This document shows, piece by piece, positions 1 to 7,146 of a DNA stretch of 64,000 nucleotides (positions are counted from its first letter, which is position 1; every line of letters starts with the position of its first letter). Made by a program: the position numbers and the translations under genes. Below the pieces are notes generated by a model. It made no database searches. It was not told the DNA's origin and saw only the letters and a list, made by a program, of their open reading frames with translations. The stretch is from Streptomyces sp. NBC_00249 (GTDB taxonomy: Bacteria; Actinomycetota; Actinomycetes; Streptomycetales; Streptomycetaceae). Where the stretch lies: NCBI RefSeq assembly GCF_026342355.1, contig NZ_JAPEMV010000010.1, positions 124,001 to 188,000 of the forward strand. The letters run 5' to 3'.

Positions 1-1
1 C

Positions 2-559
2 GACTTCGGCGCCCCCGTCGGACTGCGGCTCGCCACCCGCCGCCCGGAGCGGATCACCGGCCTGATCGTCCAGAACGGCAACGCCTACGACGAGGGCCTC
101 TCGGACATGGCCCGGGAGTTCTCCGGGCTCTCCCGCGAGGTCCCCGGCAACGAGGAGCAGGTCCGGGGCCTCTTCACCCTGGAGGGCACCCGCTTCCAGT
201 ACGAGGCCGGGGTCGCGGACCCCTCCCTCGTCTCCCCCGACAGCTGGACCCTGGACGCCCACTACCTCGGCCTGCCGGGACGCGCCGACGCGCAGGCCGA
301 CCTGGCCTTCGACTACGCCTCGAACTTCGCGCACTACCCGGCCTGGCAGGCGTGGCTCCGCGAGGCGCGGCCGCCGGTGCTCGTCGTCTGGGGCGCGGGG
401 GATCCCTTCTTCACCCCGGCGGGGGCCAAGGCGTACCTGCGGGACGTGCCGGACGCGGAGGTCCACGTCTTCGACGGCGCGGGCCACTTCGCCCTGGAAA
501 CCCACCTCTCCCGGATCACCCCCCTGATCGCAGCCTTCCTCCCCCACCTCCCGGCCTGA
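2..559 (+). CDS. alpha/beta hydrolase, 5' end beyond the window
   Basis: The reading frame is open from base 2, so the start lies outside the window. The visible part opens with DFGAPVGLRLA, resembling the segment after the nucleophile elbow in epoxide hydrolase/haloalkane dehalogenase-like proteins. A cap region follows. Near the end VLVVWGAGDPFF carries the likely acidic residue of the triad and DGAGHFALE the catalytic His. About 186 residues remain of a protein usually near 280-300. It is probably a cytoplasmic hydrolase of an ester or epoxide; the substrate cannot be read from the sequence. The fold is clear, the exact activity is not. Confidence 0.8.
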   Translation, partial: DFGAPVGLRLATRRPERITGLIVQNGNAYDEGLSDMAREFSGLSREVPGNEEQVRGLFTLEGTRFQYEAGVADPSLVSPDSWTLDAHYLGLPGRADAQADLAFDYASNFAHYPAWQAWLREARPPVLVVWGAGDPFFTPAGAKAYLRDVPDAEVHVFDGAGHFALETHLSRITPLIAAFLPHLPA

Positions 560-675
560 CCCCTGGCCGGGGCGGTACCGATCCGCCCCGCTGCGCGGAC
601 CCGTAGCCCCACCCGGCAGATACCGGCCGTCCCGCTGCGCGGAGCCTTGGCCCTGGCCGGCCGGTACCGGATGTC

Positions 676-900
676 CCGCTGCGCGGGGCTGGTCCCCTAC
701 CCACCCTTCCACCGTTCCCGCCTCAAACGCCGGCGCGGCTCAAAACCCCTGGGGCTCCGCCCCGGGCCCCCACGCCTCAAACGCCGGCGAGGCTGGATGT
801 GCCGGCGGGGCTGGATTGGGCGTAGCCGTTCGCGTGCGGGTCCGCTCCCGGGGGCCAGCCCCCGGACCCCCGCTCCTCAAACGCCGGAGGGGCTGGATCG
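676..900. repeat. GC-rich interspersed repeat copies
   Basis: Bases 678-740 repeat the segment found at about 44.84-44.88 kb and 62.57-62.64 kb (CTACCCACCCTTCCACCG followed by CCTCAAACGCCGGCG). The CCTCAAACGCCGG core recurs near 777 and 870, each time followed by GGCTGGAT or close to it. No convincing protein is encoded between 560 and 1330. I read this gap as repeats, not a gene. Confidence 0.75.
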
Positions 901-976
901 GGGCCGGCGTAGCTGGGAATGGGGGCTGGGCGGGATCAGGGATCTGGCTTGGGGCTGGACCGGATCGGAGACGTGA

Positions 977-1119
977 GGGGTCGGGGACGGGGTGGGGTGC
1001 CGTCCGGGATGTAAAACGTGATTTGTTGGCGCGCGGTACCCCGTCACTGGACGAAGCTGCGGAGGGGGCGCCATAAATCATGCCTATCCCGGACGGCACC
1101 CCACCCCGTCCCCGACCCC
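977..1119. repeat. perfect 34-bp inverted repeat around a 75-base loop
   Basis: Bases 977-1010 are the exact reverse complement of 1086-1119. The intervening 75 bases are less GC-rich and contain GTAAAACGTGATTTG. A single transcript could form a very stable stem. The structure could also be the ends of a tiny non-autonomous insertion. No gene or transposase is visible inside. Confidence 0.85.
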
Positions 1120-1120
1120 G

Positions 1121-1330
1121 CCCGCCCCCGCCCGGGCAACGGCCACCCCTCCCGGCCCTGCCCGGCCCGGTAACGGCACCCCGACCCGGCTGGCGCAACG
1201 GCTACTTTGGCCCCTGCCCGGACAGGGCAACGGCCACCCCCGGCACCGCCCGGCCCGGGCAACGGTTACCCCCGGCACCGCCCGGCCAGGGCAACGGCTA
1301 CCCCCACCCCCGCCCGGCCAGGGCAGAGGT
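1121..1330. repeat. 32-bp tandem repeat array
   Basis: Units beginning CCCGGCCNGGGCAACGG start at 1217, 1249, 1281 and 1313, exactly 32 bases apart. More diverged copies lie upstream to about 1128. The array ends against the stop codon of the minus-strand coiled-coil gene at 1331, so it lies in that gene's 3' flank. It is a candidate variable-number locus. Confidence 0.75.
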
Positions 1331-2206
1331 TCAGCCCTCCGCCGGAGCCCGGCCCGTCAGGGCTGCCAGGCTGGAGCGGACGTGGTTCATGTGGGCCCGC
1401 ATCTCCTCCTGGGACTCCGCGTGCTCCCGCAGGATCCGGTCCGTCTCCCGCCCGACCCGCTCCTCCCGCACCCGCGCCTGCGCCAGCACCTCCGCCGCCC
1501 GCGCCTCCGCGTCCTCCTGCCCGTGCCGCGCCGACTCCTCCGCCTCCGCGAACCCCCGCCGCGCCTCCGCCAGCCGCGCGTCCGCGTACCGCTCCAGCTC
1601 CGCGTTCCGCGCCTCCAGCTCGGCCTCCCGCGCCGCCAGCTCCCGCTCGGCCGCGTCCCGCCGCTCCCCCTGCTCCTGCTCCCGCTCCGCGAGCAACGCC
1701 TCCGACCGGCGCCGCGTCTCCACGAGCCCCGCCTGCGCCTCCGCCCGCCACCCCGCGGCGTCGTCCCGCGCCTCCGCCCGCTCCGCGTCCGCCTCCCGCT
1801 GCGCCCTCAGCAGCCCCTGCCGCGCCCGCACTTCAGTCTGCTCGCGCACCGCCTCCGCGTCGTGCCGCGCCAGTTCCGCCACCCGCTCCGCGTGCGCCTC
1901 CGCCGCGCCCCGCGCCTCGGCGGCGTCGGCCCGCGCGTCGCTCCGCAGGACCTCCGCCTCCTCCTGCGCGAGCAGCAGGATCCGCCGGGCGCGCTCGCTC
2001 AGTTCGTCGTACGTCTGTGGGGCCAGCCCAGCCACGGCGCCCCGCAGCCGGTCCGCCTCCGCCTCCATCTGCTTGGCCAGGACGGTCAGCCGCGCCACCC
2101 GTTCCCAGGCCTCGTCCCGGCTGCCGGCCAGCCGGGTGAGGTACCGGTCGACGTCCTCCGTCCGGTAGCCACGACCACGCACGGTCGAGAACATGGGTGC
2201 ACTCAT
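1331..2206 (-). CDS. DivIVA/FilP-like coiled-coil protein
   Basis: The 291-residue protein begins with MFSTVRGRGYRTEDVDRYL, which resembles the N-terminal membrane-targeting segment of DivIVA-family proteins (conserved RGY and DVD). Residues from about 45 to 280 are almost uninterrupted heptad-type Ala/Glu/Arg sequence, predicting a long coiled coil. Streptomyces relatives (DivIVA, Scy, FilP) organise polar growth and cytoskeleton at hyphal tips, so a structural or polarity role is likely. It is not DivIVA itself, which sits with the division cluster. It is separated from the upstream SUKH gene by a strong terminator hairpin and is probably transcribed separately. Confidence 0.75.
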   Translation of the reverse strand: MSAPMFSTVRGRGYRTEDVDRYLTRLAGSRDEAWERVARLTVLAKQMEAEADRLRGAVAGLAPQTYDELSERARRILLLAQEEAEVLRSDARADAAEARGAAEAHAERVAELARHDAEAVREQTEVRARQGLLRAQREADAERAEARDDAAGWRAEAQAGLVETRRRSEALLAEREQEQGERRDAAERELAAREAELEARNAELERYADARLAEARRGFAEAEESARHGQEDAEARAAEVLAQARVREERVGRETDRILREHAESQEEMRAHMNHVRSSLAALTGRAPAEG

Positions 2207-2268
2207 CCTGGAAGCGCCTCTCTCGCGGGGATTGCTGTCAAGGATGCGTCATTTGAGGGCAGAAGCCG

Positions 2269-2315
2269 GAATGGCCGGGCCGGGACCCCGTTCGGGGGTC
2301 CCGGCCCGGCCATTC
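2269..2315 (-). terminator. 21-bp perfect hairpin after the SUKH-4 gene
   Basis: Bases 2269-2289 and 2295-2315 are exact inverted arms with a 5-base GTTCG loop, 15 bases past the stop of the upstream minus-strand gene. No U-run follows, as is usual for streptomycete terminators. Confidence 0.8.
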
Positions 2316-2329
2316 ATCCGATCACCCGA

Positions 2330-4831
2330 TCAGAGGAGTCCGTCCCACATCTGCTCCAGCAGGACCGACCACCAGTTCTCCGGAGAGGCCAGCGCCGCAC
2401 TGTCGAGGCCCGCCAGATTCGCCTGGAAATCGACGGTCCACCGGCCCGCCTGCTCCGGCGTCAGATGCTGCCTCAGCCGCCACATGTGACCCAGCATCGC
2501 CAGCGAGCGCGCGAACTGCGGCAGGCTCGAGTTCACGAACTGCGGCGGCACGGGCGCCCCGCCGGGACCGCCCTCCACCGGCACCGCCACTATGTGCGCG
2601 GTTCCGTACTGAACGCACAGCGCCTTGCCGAAGTCGCTGCCGACCACCAGGTACGAACCCGCGTCGGACGCCGGCTGCACCTGCCGCTGCGCCGCCATCT
2701 CGGCCAGCGTCGGCACCGGCTGGCCGGGCACGGCCTGCGCCCAGAAGAACGGCCCGAAGTCGACCGGCAGACCCGCCCACATCAGGGTCTGCGCCACGAT
2801 CTCCGGCACGCCCTGACGGGACACCGCCCGCTGGTCGAAACGGAACACGCCCTGCGGCCCGAACGCCCCCGCCAGTTCCTGCGCGATCGCGTCCATCGGG
2901 ATCGCCGGCTGGAGCGGAACCTGCGGCAGCGGAGCCCGCACCGGAGCCGGACGCGCCGGACCGTCCGCCACCTGGTGCAGCTCACCCTGATGGGTGATCA
3001 GGTGGCGCATGCCCTGCTGACGGCCCGCGTGATCGGTCCCGTACGGAGCCACGCTCGTGATCCGCACCTGCGGCCAGGTCTCCCGGATCATCCGGGCGCA
3101 GTACCCGCCCGGCAGCTCACAGGACGCCAGCTCCGTGTGCAGCTCCAGCACCTGCTGCGGCGGCACGTTCATGGCGCGCAGCTCGTACAGGATCTGCCAC
3201 TCGGGGTGCGGGGTACCGGGCGCCGAGCGGCGGATCAGCTGCTGCTCGGAACCGTCGGGCGCGCGGTAGCGCAGGACGGCCTGGTAGCCGGGACCGACGG
3301 TGGGCACCCCGGACGGAGCGGGACCGCGCGGCGGCGCGGGCGGCGGCACCACACCGGGACCGGCCAGCATCGTGGCGGCATGCTGCGCCGCACCACCAGG
3401 AGCCCCAGGCGCACCAGGCGCCCCAGGAGCACCAGGCGGGCCGGGCGGACCGGGCGGACCGGGCGGCTGCACCACAGCAGGACCCGCCAGCATCGTCGCG
3501 GCATGATCGAGCCCCCCACCAGGCGGCGGCGTGGGCGGACCAGGCGGACCAGGCGGCGCGGGCGGAGCACCGGGAGCCTGCACCACACCAGGACCGGCGA
3601 GCATCGTCGCGGCATGCTGCGCCCCACCACCAGGAGCGCCAGGCGCCCCGGGAGCCCCAGGCGGGCCGGGCGGACCGGGCGGACCAGGCGGCTGCACCAC
3701 AGCAGGACCGGCCAGCATCGTCGCGGCATGATCGAGCCCCCCACCGGGCGGCGCGGGCGGCGCAGGCGGCTGCACCCCGCCCCCACCAGAAGCCCCCAAC
3801 CCCCCAGGACCACCCGGCGCACCCGGCATCCCCGGCGCACCCGGACCCCCGGCAGCACCCGGCACACCAGGAGCACCCGGAGCACCCGGAGCACCCGGAG
3901 CACCCGGGACACCCGGGACACCCGGAGCGCCAGGCGCACCCGGGCCACCAGCCATCCCCGGACCTCCGGAACCCCCCGGCACACCCGGCGCCCCAGGCGC
4001 CCCCGGCATCCCCCGGCCCCCCGAACCCCCCGCCCGCGGCGCATAGGCCCGGCTGGTCGGCGCGTCAGCGATGTCGGCAGCCTCCGCCGACACCTCCGCC
4101 CCCATCCCCAGCCCCGGCACGATCGCGGTCTTCGGCAGCTGGCTGCCGCCCGCCATCAGCGTCGTCTTGGCCTCCGGCGCCACCGCGGGCGTCGCGGGCC
4201 GGTCCTCCAGGTCGGAGCCGGACAGCGGCGGCGCGAACACGGTCGCGGGCAGCGGTACGGAGCCCTCGTCGGCGCTGGAGTTCACATCGGTCCCGGCCCA
4301 CGGCGTGGACCCGGCCGGGACCCCGTCGTTCGCGGTCGGCTCGTACGCAACCTCGCCCCCGCGCCGCAACGGCACGGGCCCCGGATCCACAGCCGACGGA
4401 GCGGGAGACGGAGCCGGGGACGGAGCGGCCGGCGACGACGACGGCCCGCCCGGAATCCCCGCCCGGTCCGCCGCCTCCTGCAGCCACTCCGGCGGGCTCA
4501 GCATGAACGAGGTCTGCTCCGAGTCGATCCGCGGCGGCGGCACCGAGGCCTCCGCGGCGGCGGCCGTCGCGGCGGCCCCGTACTCCTCCTCGTACCGCCG
4601 GATCACCTCACCCACCGGCAGCCCCGGCCACAGCGTCACCTCACCGCTGTCCCGCGCGATGACCAGCCGCTGCCGGCCACCGCCGGACACCGGCCCGGCC
4701 GCCCGGTCCTCGGCCCACACCACGAAGCCCAGCCCGAACTCCCGCACCCGCACCTCGCGGTGCTGGTACCCGGGCACGTCCCCGTTGATCCATTCCTCGG
4801 CGCGTTCCTGCGCCTGCGCGAAAGTCACCAC
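2330..4831 (-). CDS. multi-domain SUKH-4 protein with collagen-like linker and deaminase-like domain
   Basis: The product is about 830 residues. The first 90 or so (AQERAEEWING..GFVVWAEDR..VTLWPGLPV) resemble the YrhB/Imm35 immunity domain. Residues about 270-510 are collagen-like GAPGAPG/PPGPPG sequence containing four copies of HAATMLAGPxVV. From about residue 520 a deaminase-like domain shows HPE (candidate His ligand and catalytic Glu), then about 24 residues later TELASC and PGGYC (candidate Cys ligands). The C-terminal 190 residues resemble SUKH-4, a nuclease/deaminase-toxin immunity fold. A deaminase flanked by immunity-type domains in one chain is unusual; it may be an inactive or self-neutralised toxin. 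The gene overlaps or abuts the WHH-SUKH gene upstream, so the two are likely co-translated. I prefer GTG at 4831, behind GAGGGG; GTG at 4849 is also open. Confidence 0.75.
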   Translation of the reverse strand: MVTFAQAQERAEEWINGDVPGYQHREVRVREFGLGFVVWAEDRAAGPVSGGGRQRLVIARDSGEVTLWPGLPVGEVIRRYEEEYGAAATAAAAEASVPPPRIDSEQTSFMLSPPEWLQEAADRAGIPGGPSSSPAAPSPAPSPAPSAVDPGPVPLRRGGEVAYEPTANDGVPAGSTPWAGTDVNSSADEGSVPLPATVFAPPLSGSDLEDRPATPAVAPEAKTTLMAGGSQLPKTAIVPGLGMGAEVSAEAADIADAPTSRAYAPRAGGSGGRGMPGAPGAPGVPGGSGGPGMAGGPGAPGAPGVPGVPGAPGAPGAPGAPGVPGAAGGPGAPGMPGAPGGPGGLGASGGGGVQPPAPPAPPGGGLDHAATMLAGPAVVQPPGPPGPPGPPGAPGAPGAPGGGAQHAATMLAGPGVVQAPGAPPAPPGPPGPPTPPPGGGLDHAATMLAGPAVVQPPGPPGPPGPPGAPGAPGAPGAPGGAAQHAATMLAGPGVVPPPAPPRGPAPSGVPTVGPGYQAVLRYRAPDGSEQQLIRRSAPGTPHPEWQILYELRAMNVPPQQVLELHTELASCELPGGYCARMIRETWPQVRITSVAPYGTDHAGRQQGMRHLITHQGELHQVADGPARPAPVRAPLPQVPLQPAIPMDAIAQELAGAFGPQGVFRFDQRAVSRQGVPEIVAQTLMWAGLPVDFGPFFWAQAVPGQPVPTLAEMAAQRQVQPASDAGSYLVVGSDFGKALCVQYGTAHIVAVPVEGGPGGAPVPPQFVNSSLPQFARSLAMLGHMWRLRQHLTPEQAGRWTVDFQANLAGLDSAALASPENWWSVLLEQMWDGLL
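3330..4035 (-). repeat. collagen-like and HAATMLAGP coding repeats
   Basis: This stretch of the SUKH-4 gene encodes Gly-X-Y runs (GAPGAPG, GPPGPPG, PGVPG). Four near-identical blocks contain HAATMLAGPAVV or HAATMLAGPGVV, at about 3365, 3485, 3600 and 3720. The DNA copies are nearly identical, which points to recent duplication or conversion. Confidence 0.85.
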
Positions 4832-4838
4832 CGCGCGA

Positions 4839-5834
4839 TCACCCCTCACCCGAACCGGAAAGCACGACCGGAACCGAACGCGCGAATCCGCCGTCCACCA
4901 TCAGACCGGCCACCGTCTCCAGCTCCGGCGGGTTCCCCGCCAACCGCTCCAGGAAGGCATCGAAATCGGCACCGCACGGCAGCAACAGCCGCTCCACCCG
5001 CTCCTGCACCGTCCAGCCGTCCCGGTCCCGCGCGTCGTCGTACGGGGAGAACCAGACCGAACCGACGCCCTCGCCCTTCACCTTCACCGCGAGCAGCCCG
5101 CCCTGCGCGAAGGCCACGCACAGGTAGTCCTTCGTCAGGTGGTCCCGCAGGCACTTGTTGACGTAGACGAGGTCGTTGACCGCCGCCTCCTCGCGCACCG
5201 TGAAGAACGGCTGGTCGACGAGCAGGCCCAGCTCGACGAAGAGCCCCGCGCCCACCGGCGCGCAACCGCCCGCCGCCTTCAGGAACGCCCGGTACGCCTC
5301 CGGCAGCCGGTACCCGAGGTCCTCCTCGACGCCCTGCACCTGCTGCTCCGTCACCGACACCACCGACTTCGGCAGCCCCATGTGCACCGGGCGCACCTCC
5401 TGGAGGGCCCGCGTACCACGCTTGTCGTGGTCCACCGGAGCCGTCGCCAGACCCGCGTGATGCCGCAGCAGCGCCTTCACCTCGACCGGCACCAGCTCCA
5501 TCCGGCGCGAGCCGGCCACGTGGTGCCAGGTCCAGCCGTGCGGGGTCGCCACCGCTCCGACCGTGTCCCACAGCTCGTGGCGCGCGGCCCGCATCGCGGC
5601 GTTCGCGGACACGCAGTCCGTCAGCCGCAGCTCGTCCACGCCGAAGCCCTCCGGGGGCTCCGCGATCTCCACGGCCGCGCGCGCGTACCGCGAGAAGTCG
5701 GGATGGCCGTTCCCGTCGATCCGCACTCCGTGGGGATGCCGAGCAGCCCGGACCGGGTCCGGGAAATGCACGACCTGCCCCGAGTAAGCGGCGTTGGGTG
5801 GCGCGGCCTGCTGCCCGAGCCGACCTGTCGTCAT
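4839..5834 (-). CDS. WHH-type HNH/EndoVII-like nuclease fused to SUKH-1 (SMI1/KNR4) domain
   Basis: In this 331-residue protein, residues about 23-128 carry FPDPVRAARHP and then GWTWHHVAGSRRMELVP with RHHAG near 124-128. This is the WHH signature of HNH/Endonuclease VII toxins from polymorphic toxin systems. From about residue 160 the sequence (EEDLGYRLPEAYRAFLKAAGG ... VGSVWFSPYDD) is a typical SMI1/KNR4 SUKH-1 domain, the usual immunity partner of such nucleases. Toxin and antidote folds are therefore in one chain, with the nuclease motif intact as far as I can see. No signal peptide or secretion leader is visible. ATG at 5834 has a weak GGGGG ribosome site. The stop lies by the next gene's start, indicating an operon. 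Confidence 0.8.
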   Translation of the reverse strand: MTTGRLGQQAAPPNAAYSGQVVHFPDPVRAARHPHGVRIDGNGHPDFSRYARAAVEIAEPPEGFGVDELRLTDCVSANAAMRAARHELWDTVGAVATPHGWTWHHVAGSRRMELVPVEVKALLRHHAGLATAPVDHDKRGTRALQEVRPVHMGLPKSVVSVTEQQVQGVEEDLGYRLPEAYRAFLKAAGGCAPVGAGLFVELGLLVDQPFFTVREEAAVNDLVYVNKCLRDHLTKDYLCVAFAQGGLLAVKVKGEGVGSVWFSPYDDARDRDGWTVQERVERLLLPCGADFDAFLERLAGNPPELETVAGLMVDGGFARSVPVVLSGSGEG

Positions 5835-6064
5835 GGCGGTAGCCCCCTGCTGGATCTGGCTGGTTCACCACAGCCTATGTGCTCCGGCAAGACCCTCACC
5901 CGCCCGCCGGCCGGCCACGGACCGGCGGGACGGGAACATCCGAATTGATACGAATATTCGACCCCGCTTCCACACCACAGGGGACATTTGACAGGCTGTC
6001 CCCGCAGCACGGGGGCGTGCGCGACAGTGGGCGACACCGCCGCCACGGGAGGGAAGGAGCGACC
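5835..6064. promoter_or_regulatory. divergent intergenic region of the SUKH cluster
   Basis: The 230 bases separate the minus-strand WHH/SUKH operon from the plus-strand deaminase/SUKH-3 pair and must hold promoters for both. It contains the only AT-rich patch nearby, including the perfect palindrome CGAATATTCG at 5951-5960, a candidate operator. I could not assign -35 and -10 boxes with confidence. Confidence 0.5.
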
Positions 6065-6622
6065 ATGCACACGGCGACTACGCACAACCTGGCACCTCGC
6101 ACGGACCGCACGGACCACGCGCAGGACACGGAAGCCGGCGCCACCGGCGACCCCCGCCTGCGCTGGAGCAGCACCGGCGGCCCGCACACCCCACCCGTGC
6201 TCCGCTTCCGCCGCGACGGCATCCTGCCCACCGTCGCCGCCGCCCTCTCCGTACGCGGCGAGACCCTCACCGGCACCGCCGGCAAGGCCGACCAGCCGCC
6301 GACCCTGCACCCACTCGTCCAGGACTTCCTCGACACCCTCACCAGCGGCCAGCGCGAACGCTTCACCGGACGGTGTCCCGAAGCGATCCTGCTCTCCCGC
6401 CACCTCGCCGCCGTCGAGGGCGCCCGCAGCCGACGCGCCTCCCGCAAGCCCCTCACCGCCAGCGAGGCCCGCCGCTCCCTGAAGCACGCCCGCATCACCG
6501 CCCGCCGCATCCGCGAGGACGGCGACCCGCTCCACGGCACCTACGCACCGCCCTGCCGCTCCTGCGACGCGCTCCTCAACCACTTCGGCGTACGCCCCGT
6601 CGACCTCACCCACCCCGAGTAG
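6065..6622 (+). CDS. YwqJ-type putative nucleic-acid/nucleotide deaminase
   Basis: The 185-residue protein contains GRCPEAILLSRHL (Cys104-Pro-Glu106, the Cys variant of the HAE motif) and APPCRSCDALL (Cys164, Cys167; PCxxC). Together these are the zinc ligands and catalytic Glu of the cytidine-deaminase-like fold, arranged as in YwqJ-type deaminase toxins. ATG at 6065 is chosen because GGGAGGGAAGGAG lies just before it; the frame is open further upstream without support. No secretion or trafficking domain is fused, so it appears to be a free-standing catalytic domain of about the usual length. It lies 5 bases from the SUKH-3 gene, its likely antidote. The target nucleic acid is unknown. Confidence 0.8.
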   Translation: MHTATTHNLAPRTDRTDHAQDTEAGATGDPRLRWSSTGGPHTPPVLRFRRDGILPTVAAALSVRGETLTGTAGKADQPPTLHPLVQDFLDTLTSGQRERFTGRCPEAILLSRHLAAVEGARSRRASRKPLTASEARRSLKHARITARRIREDGDPLHGTYAPPCRSCDALLNHFGVRPVDLTHPE

Positions 6623-6627
6623 CCACC

Positions 6628-7146
6628 ATGACCGCCTCCTCAGCCTCCTACGACCGCTCCTCGGCGACCCGCTTCCCCGGGCCCGTGGACTCCGCGCTGC
6701 GCACCGCCGGCTGGGAGCCCGGCCGCTGGGACATCAAGCAGGCCGAGTACTGGGCCGACGCGCTGCGCGACCACACCACCCCCGCCGGACACCGGCACGC
6801 CGTCTTCCCGGCGGCCGTCGAGGCCTGGGCCGAGTTCGGCGGGCTCACCGTCACCGCCCCCGGCCCGGGCCGCCAGATAGCCCCCGCCACCATCCGCCTG
6901 GACCCGCTGTCCGGCCTGCACCTGGCCCGCACCTTCGCCGACCTCGGCCGCGCCCTGTCCACGGAGCTCTGCCCCCTGGGCACGGACTCCGACGCGGGCT
7001 CCCACCTGGCCATCGACCGCGAAGGCCGGGTCTACGGCATCGACCACACCGGCGACTGGTACCTCGGCGCGAGCCTCGACGAAGCCCTCGTCCGCCTCCT
7101 CACGGGCCTCCAGCCGGCCCGCCTCGCCACGGAGCCCACCGCCTAA
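6628..7146 (+). CDS. SUKH-3 family immunity-type protein
   Basis: The 172-residue protein has ALRTAGWEPGR near the N terminus, EFGGLTVTAPGPG in the middle and AIDREGRVYGIDHTGDWYLGASLDEAL near the end. This is the pattern of the SUKH-3 branch of the SMI1/KNR4 superfamily. Members bind and neutralise nuclease or deaminase toxins, and this one directly follows a deaminase gene. ATG at 6628 follows the upstream stop at 6620-6622 by 5 bases. The cytoplasmic, acidic, soluble character fits an antidote. Its stop overlaps the stop of the convergent histidine kinase. Confidence 0.8.
   Translation: MTASSASYDRSSATRFPGPVDSALRTAGWEPGRWDIKQAEYWADALRDHTTPAGHRHAVFPAAVEAWAEFGGLTVTAPGPGRQIAPATIRLDPLSGLHLARTFADLGRALSTELCPLGTDSDAGSHLAIDREGRVYGIDHTGDWYLGASLDEALVRLLTGLQPARLATEPTA

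Noticed and set aside
560..1330. Coding frames in the first gap
   Set aside because: They are built from repeat units, are Pro/Arg/Gly-biased on all frames, and none has a credible ribosome site.
1382..5161. Very long plus-strand open frame opposite the SUKH genes
   Set aside because: It is a GC-bias shadow: Arg/Pro/His-rich sequence without domains, antisense to genes with clear motifs.
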